A stretch of 64,000 nucleotides of DNA from Solirubrobacter ginsenosidimutans (GTDB taxonomy: Bacteria; Actinomycetota; Thermoleophilia; Solirubrobacterales; Solirubrobacteraceae). The notes beneath the pieces are model-generated. The model was not told the DNA's origin and searched no databases. It saw only the letters and a list, made by a program, of their open reading frames with translations. Each line of letters begins with the position of its first letter. Positions within the stretch are counted from its first letter, which is position 1. Below, one piece after another: positions 54,452 through 63,185 of the stretch. The stretch spans positions 124,001 to 188,000 of the forward strand of contig NZ_JAPDOD010000001.1 in NCBI RefSeq assembly GCF_027587205.1. Direction: 5' to 3'. The position numbers and the translations under genes were made by a program.

Positions 54452-54540
54452 ATGGAAGGCGCGCCGCCGCCACAGCAGCGCGGCGCGCCAACCGATCTGT
54501 GAGCAGCGCGACAGGCCAGCACGATCCGCAGAGCGCTCAG

Positions 54541-54561
54541 ATCGTCGAGAAGCGGCACACT
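54541..54561 (+). repeat. Dispersed directional repeat, copy 22
   Basis: Reads ATCGTCGAGAAGCGGCACAC then T. It lies 90 bases after DUF1059 and 121 bases beyond the stop of the next (minus-strand) gene. Confidence 0.8.
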
Positions 54562-54681
54562 CGCGCCCGTGGGGCTCGCGCTGGGTATCGACTAGGTGTG
54601 GGCGCGCGTCGCCATACACCTAATCCGAGCTCACTACGACGGGCCCAGTCACGCAGCACCTCGGCGCGCCGAGCTCAAGCG

Positions 54682-55161
54682 TCAGTCCGTACCAGGGCTT
54701 GGTTTCCGCCTCCACGAGACCATCGGTTCGTTCCACAACACGCCCGACTCAGGCACCGGTATGCGGATCGGCTCGGGGATCGCCGGTCGCTGGTCGACGG
54801 GTGTCGCGTCGCAGCGCCGCTGGGTTTCGCGCGCTGCGTCGGTGATGTCCCACGCAATGCCATAGTCGGCCGGAGGATCGGGACCGTCGAAGCCGTCGCG
54901 TCGAACGTCGGTGAGGAGATCGGCAAAGCGATCTCGCGCCCAGAAGTCGAACCACCGCGCGAGGTCCCCGACACCGGGATCAAGAGCACTACAGGCGGGT
55001 CCGGAGCTGTATTGCCAGAGTGTTCCGGATCGGCCGCAGACCTCGATCGTGAACTCTGTCGAGACCTCGAACCCAATGCCCACCGGACCATAGGCGTCCA
55101 CGACGGCGAGCATTCGAACGATGGTGGATCCGCGGAGCGACACGAGACGACCATTGTGCAC
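54682..55161 (-). CDS. Hypothetical protein, 159 aa
   Basis: Starts MHNGRLVSLRGSTIVRMLAV. A middle segment GDLARWFDFWARDRFADLLT and a Pro-rich end (IPEPIRIPVPESG) are visible, with no known family. It is bracketed by repeat copy 22 and a weak copy at 55183, so it is another single-gene interval. Confidence 0.45.
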   Translation of the reverse strand: MHNGRLVSLRGSTIVRMLAVVDAYGPVGIGFEVSTEFTIEVCGRSGTLWQYSSGPACSALDPGVGDLARWFDFWARDRFADLLTDVRRDGFDGPDPPADYGIAWDITDAARETQRRCDATPVDQRPAIPEPIRIPVPESGVLWNEPMVSWRRKPSPGTD

Positions 55162-55182
55162 GGGGGTTCACCGAGGTCCTAG

Positions 55183-55203
55183 ATCATCGAGAAATGAAGT
55201 CAT
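55183..55203 (+). repeat. Weak repeat-like site
   Basis: ATCATCGAGAAATGAAGTCA then T keeps only the left half of the repeat. It lies 38 bases before a full copy and may be a decayed duplicate. Confidence 0.3.
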
Positions 55204-55220
55204 CCCGACACGGCGGCGCT

Positions 55221-55241
55221 TTCGTCGACAAGCGACACTTG
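55221..55241 (+). repeat. Dispersed directional repeat, copy 23
   Basis: Reads TTCGTCGACAAGCGACACTT then G. The second IS110 element starts 23 bases after it, close to the 27 bases seen for copy 9 and the first element. Confidence 0.85.
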
Positions 55242-55264
55242 TCGGCGCGCGCGTCGCTGCTCCC

Positions 55265-56578
55265 TTTGCTGCTCCTATGTCAAGAGATTGATGGTGTGAT
55301 CGTCTGATTCTGGGTGGTGGCGTCGGTCTGGAGCAAGTGCCAGAGGCGGCGGGTGAGGTGGCGTTTGAGGCAGCGGAGGGCTTCTTTGGTGCTCTTGCCT
55401 TCGGCGCGTTTGCGGGCGATGTAGTCCTGGGTCTCGGGGTGGCAGCGCAGGCGGGTGACGGCGATGCGGTGGATGGTGGCGTTGATCTGGCGGTTGCCGC
55501 CGCGGTCCAGGCGGTGGCGGTTGGTGTTGCCGGAGCTGACCGGAATCGGAGCGACGCCGGCGGCGCGCGCGAGCTTGGCGTCGCTGGTGAACCTGGCCGC
55601 GCCGGCGATCTCGCCGACCAGCTTGGCCGCGGTCAGCGGCCCAAGGCCTGGCTCGGACAGGAGCTGTGGCGCGATCTCGGCGACCAGGCCCGCGATCTCG
55701 GCCTCGAGCGCCTTGATCGTCTGCGAGAGCTCGCGGATGCGGCGTAGTTCGTCGCGGGCGATGCGGACGCGCATCGTCTGCTCGGTGCGCGCGAGCCGCC
55801 GGGCGATGCGTGGGCCCCAGGTGCCGTAGAACAGCGAGCTGCCGGGCAGTCGTAGCTCGGGCCAGAGGTCGTGCAGATGCCACTGCATCGTGTTGTTGAG
55901 CGCAACGCGCTGACGAACGAGGCGTTCGCGATGGTCCACGAGCAGCCGCAGATCGAGCTCAGGGCCCTGCAGGTGCGCGGCCGGCAGGGCGTCCAGGCCC
56001 TCGCGCAGCGCCGCCCGCGCGACCGCGAGCGCGTCGATGCTGTCGGACTTGCCGCGCGCGCGGGCGCGACGCCGCGTGTCGGCCATCAGCGTCGTCGTCA
56101 CGCGCAGGACGCGCTCGCCGCGTGCGATCAGAAACCGCTCGAAGGAGCCCGACACGTGCCGACAGTCCTCCAGCGCCCACACCCGTTCGCTGCCGAGCTC
56201 GCGCGCCCAAACCACAAGCGCGGCAAATCCCTTGGCGCCGACCTGCACGGTCTGCTCGCCCAGCAGCTCGCCGGTCGCCGCCGAGACCGCGGCGATCGTG
56301 TGCGAGCGCTTGTGGGTGTCCGCACCGAGCACGATCATGACCTCGTCCACCTCCACCTCGGATTGAGTGGACGCCCGGCGGACACGGCTTGCTGAGGGCG
56401 CTGCCACGCTCCTATCAAGTCACGCCGGACCTCCCGACCGGCGACGAGCGACACAGCAAAAGGTGGTCAGGCCCGACGGCCGACAGCCTCAAAGAGAGTC
56501 AGCTCGCCGCCGGTCGCGGAGCCTTCACCTCGCATCGGACGTCACCGACGAACCAGATCCAAACAGCAAGCCTCGAAG
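55265..56578 (-). mobile_element. IS110-family insertion sequence, copy 2
   Basis: Same orientation as copy 1 and no difference detected over 1314 bp. Flanks: CGCTGCTCC just outside one end (55255-55263) and CGACAGCG outside the other (56579-56586). The 240-base segment 56339-56578 is the matching candidate bridge-RNA region. Confidence 0.92.
55280..56338 (-). CDS. IS110 family transposase (copy 2)
   Basis: A 352-residue protein, residue for residue the same as the copy at 12804-13862, with the same DEDD residues and the same GGAGG-led ATG. The shared sequence extends through both non-coding ends, so the pair probably arose by one recent transposition. Confidence 0.95.
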   Translation of the reverse strand: MIVLGADTHKRSHTIAAVSAATGELLGEQTVQVGAKGFAALVVWARELGSERVWALEDCRHVSGSFERFLIARGERVLRVTTTLMADTRRRARARGKSDSIDALAVARAALREGLDALPAAHLQGPELDLRLLVDHRERLVRQRVALNNTMQWHLHDLWPELRLPGSSLFYGTWGPRIARRLARTEQTMRVRIARDELRRIRELSQTIKALEAEIAGLVAEIAPQLLSEPGLGPLTAAKLVGEIAGAARFTSDAKLARAAGVAPIPVSSGNTNRHRLDRGGNRQINATIHRIAVTRLRCHPETQDYIARKRAEGKSTKEALRCLKRHLTRRLWHLLQTDATTQNQTITPSIS

Positions 56579-56705
56579 CGACAGCGTTAGTCAACAGGGC
56601 GAGTAGGCGAGCAAGAGCCGCTGACACGTCGGAGTCCTTGTCTAGCTAGCTAAGGACCCCGATCTGAACATCGCCTCCTGTGGTTGCAGCGTCGGTGATC
56701 AGGGC

Positions 56706-57320
56706 TCAGCTCGTTGCGTATTGCGGGCGCCCCACCGGTCGGAAGACCTGGATCGTCACGCCCTTCGCGTCGACGTGCGAGTCGACCAGCTCGAGCGCGT
56801 GGTCGGGGCCGGTCTCGGGGAGCAGCCTCGTGCCCTGGCCGAGGATCACCGGGATGACGACCAGCGTCATCTCGTCGACCAGGTCGTTGTCCAGCAGCCA
56901 CCGGATCAGGACGCCGCTGCCGTGCACCTGCAGCTCGCCGCCCGGCGTGGCCTTCAGGTCCGCGATGGCGCCCGCGAGGTCATCAGGCAGGACGGTGGTG
57001 CCCGCCCACGCCGGGTCGACCAGGGTGGTAGAGGCCACGTACTTGGGCCGGCTGTCCAGGGCCCGCCAGGTGGGCACCCAGCCGGGGACCTCGTCGATTG
57101 TCAGGGACCCCCACGAGCCGGCGAAGATCTCGTACGTCCGCCGGCCGAACAGGAACGCGTCGGCGCGCGCGTAGGTGTCGTTGATGAACTTCGTAGTGCT
57201 CTCGTCGCCCGTGCCCCGCGCCCAGCCGCCGCGCTCGAATTCGTTCCGGGGGTCGTCGTGGCCGCCGTTTCCCTGCATAACTCCGTCGATGGTGACCTGC
57301 GTCATGGTCGTCAGCTTCAT
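56706..57320 (-). CDS. RibD C-terminal/dihydrofolate reductase family protein
   Basis: A 204-residue DHFR-fold protein: MKLTTMTQVTIDGVMQGNGG, FINDTYARADAFLFGRRTYE then IFAGSWG, KYVASTTLVDPAWAGTTVLP, LQVHGSGVLIRWLLDNDLVD and MTLVVIPVILGQGTRLLPET. This is the common stand-alone RibD_C type with 'FGRRTYE' and a short Gly-rich Q-GNGG loop. A TetR remnant sits just upstream, perhaps its former regulator. Confidence 0.92.
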   Translation of the reverse strand: MKLTTMTQVTIDGVMQGNGGHDDPRNEFERGGWARGTGDESTTKFINDTYARADAFLFGRRTYEIFAGSWGSLTIDEVPGWVPTWRALDSRPKYVASTTLVDPAWAGTTVLPDDLAGAIADLKATPGGELQVHGSGVLIRWLLDNDLVDEMTLVVIPVILGQGTRLLPETGPDHALELVDSHVDAKGVTIQVFRPVGRPQYATS

Positions 57321-57354
57321 GTCGTCGCTCCTGGTGCGGTTGTGCCGCTCCTCG

Positions 57355-57542
57355 TGAGCGGCTCACCCTTACGACGAAGGGGATGGCCTCGATCCGACAT
57401 CGGGGCGCATGCCGCGATCTCGTTCACGCTCACCGCGTGCACGCCGCGCTCGCAGAAGAGCTGCGGTGCGGCGTCGAGGATGCGGCTGGAGCACGACATC
57501 AACGCGACGTCGAACGCGTCGGCGACGGCAGGCAGGTGCTGG
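57355..57542 (-). pseudogene. TetR regulator N-terminal remnant
   Basis: VALMSCSSRILDAAPQLFCE then RGVHAVSVNEIAA is the helix-turn-helix opening of a TetR repressor. After IAACAPMS the homology ends, and no ligand-binding domain follows in any frame, so it is a truncated gene. It is directly upstream of the reductase gene, a usual place for a TetR regulator. Confidence 0.65.
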
Positions 57543-57768
57543 GTCAGCGTCGGCTTGGCCGGCGAGGAGGACTATGTCGGCTACGCCCGCCGCGACGAAC
57601 TCCTCCACGACGTGCTAGAGCACCGGCCGGCCCGCGAGGGGGAGCAGCTCCTTTCGGAACCGTGTGGGTCGCCAGTCGCAGCCGCGTGCCCGGCGGGTTT
57701 CACACTGTCGTGGGTCTCAGTTGACGAGTGAGCGATGCATCTCGGGCACGGCGGCGGTCTGTAGGGAT

Positions 57769-58674
57769 ATGAGCACACTCGTTTCGACTCTTGATGATCA
57801 TTGGCGGGCCACCAACGCGTCCGCCGCCGAAGCCGGCCTGTCGCCGGAGGAGTTCGCCGCACTGAACGCCCGCTGGGGGGACGTGACCGCCGAGCCGGGC
57901 GCGGTCGACTACGCCGAGATCAACGCCGGCGGCGTGCCCGCCCTGTGGGCTGTCCCGCACGACGTGGGCGGCGGCGTGATCGTCTGCATGCACGGCGGCG
58001 GCTTCATCGGCGGCTCCGTGTGGACGCACCGCAAGCTCTTCGGGCACCTCGCCAAGGCGGCGGGCGCGCGAGCGCTGATCGTCGAGTACCACCACACGCC
58101 GATGCACCAGCACCCCGTGCAGGTCGACCAGTGCACTGACGTCTACGGTTGGCTGCTCGAGCAGGGCGTCGCCGCGCGCGACGTCGCCTTCAGCGGCGAC
58201 AGCGCGGGCGGCGGCCTGGCCCTTACCACCGTGCTGCGCGCGCGTCAGCGCGGGCTTCCCGATCCCGCGGCGCTGCTGCTGCTGTCGCCGTGGACCGACA
58301 TGACCTTCGACTACCCCTCGATCGAGACCAACCGGCCGACCGATCTGCTGTTCGGCGACCCGTCGCCCGCGGACCTGCACGGCCTGGCCGCGCTGTTCCT
58401 CGGGCCCGACGGCGACGCGCGGGATCCGCTGGCGAGCCCAGCGTTCGCCGACCTCGTCGGGATGCCGCCGATGTACGTCCAGGTCGGCGGCGCCGAGATG
58501 CTGCTCGACGACGCCCGGCGGCTCGTCGCGCGCGCCGAGCAGGCCGGCGTCGCCGTGCGGCTGGACGTCGTCGACGGCCAGCAGCACACCTTCCAATTCG
58601 ACGCGGGCCACGGCGACCCGGCGGACGCCGCGATCGCGAGGCTCGGGGCATGGGTCTCGCCGCTGATCGGCTGA
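57769..58674 (+). CDS. Alpha/beta hydrolase, hormone-sensitive-lipase type
   Basis: A 301-residue esterase of the HSL group: oxyanion motif VIVCMHGGGFIGGSVW (HGGG), nucleophile FSGDSAGGGLALT (Ser of GDSAG), Asp in the loop LLLSPWTDMTFDYP and later GAEMLLDDARRL, and the active-site His in GQQHTFQFDA. Acts on short acyl esters; substrate unknown. ATG 57769 is set by a nearby TAGGGA. It overlaps the sigma factor gene by one base (TGATG). Confidence 0.9.
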   Translation: MSTLVSTLDDHWRATNASAAEAGLSPEEFAALNARWGDVTAEPGAVDYAEINAGGVPALWAVPHDVGGGVIVCMHGGGFIGGSVWTHRKLFGHLAKAAGARALIVEYHHTPMHQHPVQVDQCTDVYGWLLEQGVAARDVAFSGDSAGGGLALTTVLRARQRGLPDPAALLLLSPWTDMTFDYPSIETNRPTDLLFGDPSPADLHGLAALFLGPDGDARDPLASPAFADLVGMPPMYVQVGGAEMLLDDARRLVARAEQAGVAVRLDVVDGQQHTFQFDAGHGDPADAAIARLGAWVSPLIG

Positions 58675-59618
58675 TGCGCGAAGTGCCCTTCGTCGCGGCC
58701 ACCGAGGCCTACCGCGCCGAGCTGCTCCAGCACTGCTACCGGATGCTCGGCTCGGGCGCGGACGCCGAGGATCTCGTGCAGGAGACGTATATGCGCGCGT
58801 GGCGCGGCTGGGCGGGCTTTCAGGGTCGGTCCTCCGTGCGGGTGTGGCTCCACCGCATCGCCACGAACGCGTGCCTCTCCGCGCTGGAGGGACGTCCGCG
58901 CCGGGCGCTGCCGAACGGCCTCGGCGCACCCGGGGACGACCCGTCCCAGCCCCTTCCCGAGGATCGCGACGTGCTGTGGGTGCAGCCGTTGCCCGACCCC
59001 GCCGACGTGGCGACCGCCAACGCCAGCCTGCGACTGGCGATGATCGCCAGCCTGCAACAGCTGCCGCCGCGCCAGCGCGCGGTGCTCATCCTGCGCGACG
59101 CGCTCGACTGGAAGACCGAAGAGATCGCGGACGCGCTCGGCACGACCGTACCCGCCACCCGCAGCATCCTGCAACGCGCCCGCGCCAAGCTCTCCGAGGC
59201 GCCGCTCGACGAGCGCGACGTCGTCGAGCCGACCGAGCCCGAGGTCCGCGCGCTCCTCGACGGCTACATCACGGCCTTCGAGCAAGCCGACATCCACTCA
59301 CTGGAACGCGTCCTGCGTGACGACGCCACGCTCGAGGGGACGAAGTCGAAGACATGGTTTAGCGGCAAACGGACCTGCCTAGAGTTCATCGGGCGTTCTC
59401 TGCACCAGCCCGGCGCCTGGCGCCTGATCCCGACGACGGCTAACGGGCAGCCCGCCGCCGCCGCGTACTGGCACGGCACGCCCTACGCGATCGTGGTCCT
59501 CACGATCGCCCGCGACGGCATCACCGCGATGACCGTGTTCACCGACACCGCGCTCTTCCCTCGGTTCGGGCTGCCCGCCAGCGCGCCGCCGCACCCGGGG
59601 CTGACCAACGGGGACTAG
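58674..59618 (+). CDS. ECF RNA polymerase sigma factor (SigX5-like) with SnoaL tail
   Basis: A 314-residue extracytoplasmic-function sigma factor: region 2 YRAELLQHCYRMLGSGADAE then DLVQETYMRAWRGWAGFQGR, region 4 LQQLPPRQRAVLILRDALDW then EEIADALGTTVPATRSILQR. The extra C-terminal SnoaL-like domain (about 195-310, ending GLPAS) is the mark of the SigX5/SigJ type, where the tail replaces an anti-sigma factor as the control element. ATG 58674 overlaps the esterase stop, so the pair is one operon and the esterase may be in its regulon. Confidence 0.93.
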   Translation: MREVPFVAATEAYRAELLQHCYRMLGSGADAEDLVQETYMRAWRGWAGFQGRSSVRVWLHRIATNACLSALEGRPRRALPNGLGAPGDDPSQPLPEDRDVLWVQPLPDPADVATANASLRLAMIASLQQLPPRQRAVLILRDALDWKTEEIADALGTTVPATRSILQRARAKLSEAPLDERDVVEPTEPEVRALLDGYITAFEQADIHSLERVLRDDATLEGTKSKTWFSGKRTCLEFIGRSLHQPGAWRLIPTTANGQPAAAAYWHGTPYAIVVLTIARDGITAMTVFTDTALFPRFGLPASAPPHPGLTNGD

Positions 59619-59624
59619 ACCTGC

Positions 59625-59888
59625 TCAGCCGGCTCGAGGAACGCGGCCAGCCCCATACCAGTCCGCGAAGCGGCGATGCACGGGCCCTAGCTTCCGATGC
59701 TCCGCCTGCGGATCTGTGCCAGCTATCTCCTCCTCGCGCACCGGAGCCCACAGCTCGCATTCGCCGCTTTCGCACACGGTGATCTGGCCCGCCGTCTCGC
59801 CTCGGGTCACCGCTAGCCACGCCGAGGCGCTTTCCCGCCCGTCATCGGGACTGCGCTCCAACGTCGCGTCAATGCCTCGCGCCTTCAA
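59625..59888 (-). CDS. Small hypothetical protein, possibly frameshifted
   Basis: An 87-residue protein, MKARGIDATLERSPDDGRES then ASAWLAVTRGETAGQITVCE and SGECELWAPVREEEIAGTDP. The pattern ARGID...SPDD...AWL...GQ-TV--SGECEL is familiar from small actinobacterial hypotheticals. Upstream, MVEQLASS (ATG 59935) and ERTDLKARGID would join in-frame but for one shift and a stop, so the original start was probably longer. Confidence 0.5.
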   Translation of the reverse strand: MKARGIDATLERSPDDGRESASAWLAVTRGETAGQITVCESGECELWAPVREEEIAGTDPQAEHRKLGPVHRRFADWYGAGRVPRAG

Positions 59889-60021
59889 GTCGGTGCGCTC
59901 CCGTTCTTACGAGGATGCGAGTTGCTCGACCATTTCAGCGGCAGTCTGACGGGCGACTGCTTCTTTTCGCCTCAAGCAGCGACGACGCCACGCGCCGGCG
60001 GTAGCGTCGCGAGGTATCGAA

Positions 60022-60042
60022 ACCGTCGAGAAGAGGGACTCT
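60022..60042 (+). repeat. Dispersed directional repeat, copy 24
   Basis: Reads ACCGTCGAGAAGAGGGACTC then T. It lies 21 bases beyond the stop of the next minus-strand gene. Confidence 0.72.
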
Positions 60043-60062
60043 CGGACGTTCCGGAGCGCCGG

Positions 60063-60395
60063 TCAATCGGGCAGCCAGCGTGTGCCGTCCGAGTCAGGTG
60101 GACCGGGCGAAAGGGCGTCGGCGGCCTCCAGGGCTTCCTTCCAATTGGCGACGACTGTGCCCGCCCAGCCGATTCGCGAGGCGCGATCGGACGCATCGCG
60201 AGGCACCGCTTCCACGCGATAGGCAACCCGCCCGCCGGGAAAGCGCTCGGCGGTGCACCCGATTACGAGGTCGAGTCCGTCCAAGCGAGCATCACAGTTG
60301 GTCGCGCCTGCCGGCGGAAATCGCTCAATCTGCTCCGCGGCGGCGCGAAGTACGTCGCGCGCAAAGACGTCGTCCTCTTCCGAGCTGGTGACCAT
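60063..60395 (-). CDS. Hypothetical protein, 110 aa
   Basis: MVTSSEEDDVFARDVLRAAA then EQIERFPPAGATNCDARLDG LDLVIGCTAERFPGGRVAYR and VEAVPRDASDRASRIGWAGT. Soluble alpha/beta, no recognised family. It is the only gene between repeat copies 24 and 25. Confidence 0.55.
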   Translation of the reverse strand: MVTSSEEDDVFARDVLRAAAEQIERFPPAGATNCDARLDGLDLVIGCTAERFPGGRVAYRVEAVPRDASDRASRIGWAGTVVANWKEALEAADALSPGPPDSDGTRWLPD

Positions 60396-60462
60396 CAGGT
60401 CACGGTAGCCGCCGCCGCGACACCGGACACCGATCGCGCCGGAGGCAGGGCAGAAGGTTCGA

Positions 60463-60483
60463 ATTCGTCGATGGGCACCATTT
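60463..60483 (+). repeat. Dispersed directional repeat, copy 25 (divergent)
   Basis: Reads ATTCGTCGATGGGCACCATT then T. It lies in the spacer between divergent genes (starts at 60395 and 60663). Confidence 0.5.
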
Positions 60484-60662
60484 CGTCCACAGCAGCGATC
60501 CCGACCGTGTGACCGAGACGATCACACCACCAACCGCACGAGCCCAGCCGCGGCCGTCCCGGCCTCGACCGGCGGAACGCGAAGGCCAGGGGCGGCTATG
60601 CGCCAGGACTCCACCGACCCACGCGTGCGACCCCCGTCCACTCGTTGTGGAACGCTTCACCG

Positions 60663-63185
60663 GTGCTCGACGGGATCAGCGAAGGCGATCCGGCCCGGAT
60701 CGCGCGGGCGTTGCGCGGCCTGCCCGAGGGCAAGCGGCGCGCGCTCGCGCCCGAGCTACTGCGGCACGCGCGCGGCCTCTCGGGCGACTACTACCGGGAG
60801 TCCGTGGTGCACGTCGCGCTGCTTGGCACGGCGACGCTGAAGGAGATCCGGCGTCTCGGCGGCTGGTCGGCTTCGATGGTCAACGCCGAGTACGGCCTGG
60901 CCGTGCTTCTGGACCGGCGCCCCGACTGGCTGCAGGAGTACGCGGAGTGGCGGCTCACCGCCGATCGCTTCGAGTCCCCGTGGCCGCTCGTGCGCGGGCT
61001 CGTCCGCGCGGGCGCGATCGAGCGCCCGGGGCCACCGTACCTGAGCGCGCTGATCGCCGAGGGCCGTGCCGAGGGCAGCGGCGGCCGGGCGGCCCGGCTC
61101 GTCGCCGACGACCCGGCGCTGCTCGATCGCGAGCTGTGGGACCTGCTCGTCGCGGACACAGGTCCGGAGTCGCTGCGCGCCGCCGACGTCAGCAACGAGT
61201 GGACGAAGGGCGCCGGCTTCAACACGGTGATCGCGGAATGCGCGGCCGACGGCCGGATGCCCCGTGAGCGCGTGCTCGACGCGCTCTTGGACGGGCTCGC
61301 GAACGACATGATCGCCTACCGTGCGCCCTGGCACACGAAGCTCTGGAAGGCACTCGCGCCGACCCGGGTGGAGCTCGCGGCCCGCGCGGACCGGCTGCGC
61401 GTATTGCTCGGCGCGGCGGCCGACCCGATCGTCGCGTTCGCGGTCGAGCAGATCACGCACGCGCAGGTTCCGGTGGCGGCGGACGACCTCGCCCCCGCGC
61501 TGGCGGCGAGCTCGAAGAAGACCGTCCGCGGAGCGCTCAAGCTGCTGGACGACGAGTCCCTCAATGCGACGATCGCCCTCGGGCACCCGGACGCCGCCAT
61601 CCAGGGCGCGGTGCTCGATCGGCTCGAGCGCACGACGCTCGACGACCGTGCCCGCGAGGCGCTGCTCCAGCACCTGGACCTGCTGGCCGCGACCCAGCGC
61701 CCGCGCGCCGAGGCGCTGCTCGGCCTGGAGCTCAAGGCCGCGGCACCGAAAGTCTGCGTCGACGTCGGCGACATCCCGCCCGCGATCCAGGCGGCGCTGA
61801 ACTTCGGCGGACCGCTGCCGCCGGCGCCGATCGCGGGCGAGCCGGTGCTGGGTGAGCCGATCGCACCGATTGCGACCGTAGAGGAGCTCGCCGAGGCCTT
61901 GCGCACGTATCACGACGCGTTCCCGCAAGAGGAGCGCAAGCTGGACGCAATCCTGCGCTTCTGCGGCACGCGGGAACCGTTCGAGGGCCCGCTCGCCCCC
62001 CTGGTGGAGAAGCTCCGCGAGGTGGCCACGAGCGGCGCGATGATCTCGACGTCCGGTGCCGCCGCCAGCTGGCTGACCGGGCGGGCGCCCGTGCTTCGCC
62101 CCGACCACTCGGCCCGGGCGCGCCGGATCGCCGCGGTGGGCGCGCGGGCGGCACGTGGCGAAGCCGGACCGCTGCTGGGACTGCCTACGCACGTCGGCGC
62201 GTGGATCGACCCACGCGTGCTGGTCGAGCGCGTCGTCGCGTCGGGGTCGGGAGTGGACGAGGTCGAGTTCACGCAAGCGCTGCTCCGGCTCGCCCCGGAC
62301 GGACGTGCGGAGGCGCTCGCCATCGCTGTCGGCGTGCCCGGCGATGTCGGCACGGTGCTGCGCTGCGCGCTCGGGGGCGAGCCCGTCGAGGATGAGGGGA
62401 TGGCCGCGACCGCCGCGCGGGCTGCCGCCGGGCTCACGCCGTTCCTGATCGACGTCGCGCATCGCGCGGAGATGCCGCGCCCTGACTCCAGGCTGCAGGT
62501 GCGCCTGGCCGAGCCGCTCGCGCCGTTCGGCGGTGGCCCACTCGGCGACCTCCTCACCGCGGTGAGCAGCAGAGACCGGTCCGACTACGCCGATCCTGAC
62601 ACCTTCCCGGCGCGCCGTGAGCTCCCCGCGGCTGCGGTGCTCGCGAACATCGGCCGGGGCCTCCAAGACGAGGCCGCGCCCTTCGGCACCGGGGCGCTGC
62701 TGCGGCGGCTGCTTCCCCCGTGGGAGCCGATCGCGCCGCTGTCGCTGCGGGTCGCGGTGCTCGCGCTGGGCTCGCGGGAGCCCGTCGATCACCTGCTCGC
62801 CGTGGACCTGCTGATCGCCGCGATCGACGACGGTCGCGTCGACGCGCTGCCGCCCGACGACGTCGGGTTGCTCAAGCCGAACCGGCTCGCGGTGAGCCTC
62901 ACTCGGATCGCTGAGTCCGGCCCACTTCGGCGCGTGGTCGTGCGGGAGCTTCTCGACGCGTCCATCCACCTGGTGCCGGCCCGGTTCGGCCCGCTGCTCG
63001 TGCTCTTCGACGAGCTGTGCGCGCAGACCGGTACCGGGCCGCGGACCTCGCGGGACCATCTGGCCACGCTCGGGCACAAGGCGGCGAAGGCGCTCGTGAA
63101 GCGCGGCGGCGAACCGGCGGAGCAGGAGGCGCAGCTCGCGTTCGCCGCCCGCGTGCGCCGGGCACGACGCTGGAGCGACGCATGA
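60663..63185 (+). CDS. DUF6493 family protein
   Basis: An 840-residue HEAT-repeat-like helical protein of the DUF6493 type: LDGISEGDPARIARALRGLP, PWPLVRGLVRAGAIERPGPP YLSALI, LRVLLGAAADPIVAFAVEQI, ALKLLDDESLNATIALGHPD and the long C-terminal alpha solenoid ending LATLGHKAAKALVKRGG. GTG 60663 is chosen; a TTG six codons earlier could also serve. No enzymatic motif is seen. The next gene starts inside its stop (ATGA) and is a paralogue. Confidence 0.85.
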   Translation: MLDGISEGDPARIARALRGLPEGKRRALAPELLRHARGLSGDYYRESVVHVALLGTATLKEIRRLGGWSASMVNAEYGLAVLLDRRPDWLQEYAEWRLTADRFESPWPLVRGLVRAGAIERPGPPYLSALIAEGRAEGSGGRAARLVADDPALLDRELWDLLVADTGPESLRAADVSNEWTKGAGFNTVIAECAADGRMPRERVLDALLDGLANDMIAYRAPWHTKLWKALAPTRVELAARADRLRVLLGAAADPIVAFAVEQITHAQVPVAADDLAPALAASSKKTVRGALKLLDDESLNATIALGHPDAAIQGAVLDRLERTTLDDRAREALLQHLDLLAATQRPRAEALLGLELKAAAPKVCVDVGDIPPAIQAALNFGGPLPPAPIAGEPVLGEPIAPIATVEELAEALRTYHDAFPQEERKLDAILRFCGTREPFEGPLAPLVEKLREVATSGAMISTSGAAASWLTGRAPVLRPDHSARARRIAAVGARAARGEAGPLLGLPTHVGAWIDPRVLVERVVASGSGVDEVEFTQALLRLAPDGRAEALAIAVGVPGDVGTVLRCALGGEPVEDEGMAATAARAAAGLTPFLIDVAHRAEMPRPDSRLQVRLAEPLAPFGGGPLGDLLTAVSSRDRSDYADPDTFPARRELPAAAVLANIGRGLQDEAAPFGTGALLRRLLPPWEPIAPLSLRVAVLALGSREPVDHLLAVDLLIAAIDDGRVDALPPDDVGLLKPNRLAVSLTRIAESGPLRRVVVRELLDASIHLVPARFGPLLVLFDELCAQTGTGPRTSRDHLATLGHKAAKALVKRGGEPAEQEAQLAFAARVRRARRWSDA

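Noticed and set aside
57560..57731. Plus-strand peptide EEDYVGYARRDELLHDVLEH upstream of the esterase
   Set aside because: The local frame looks coding but no start, family or continuation could be identified. It may be another fragment.
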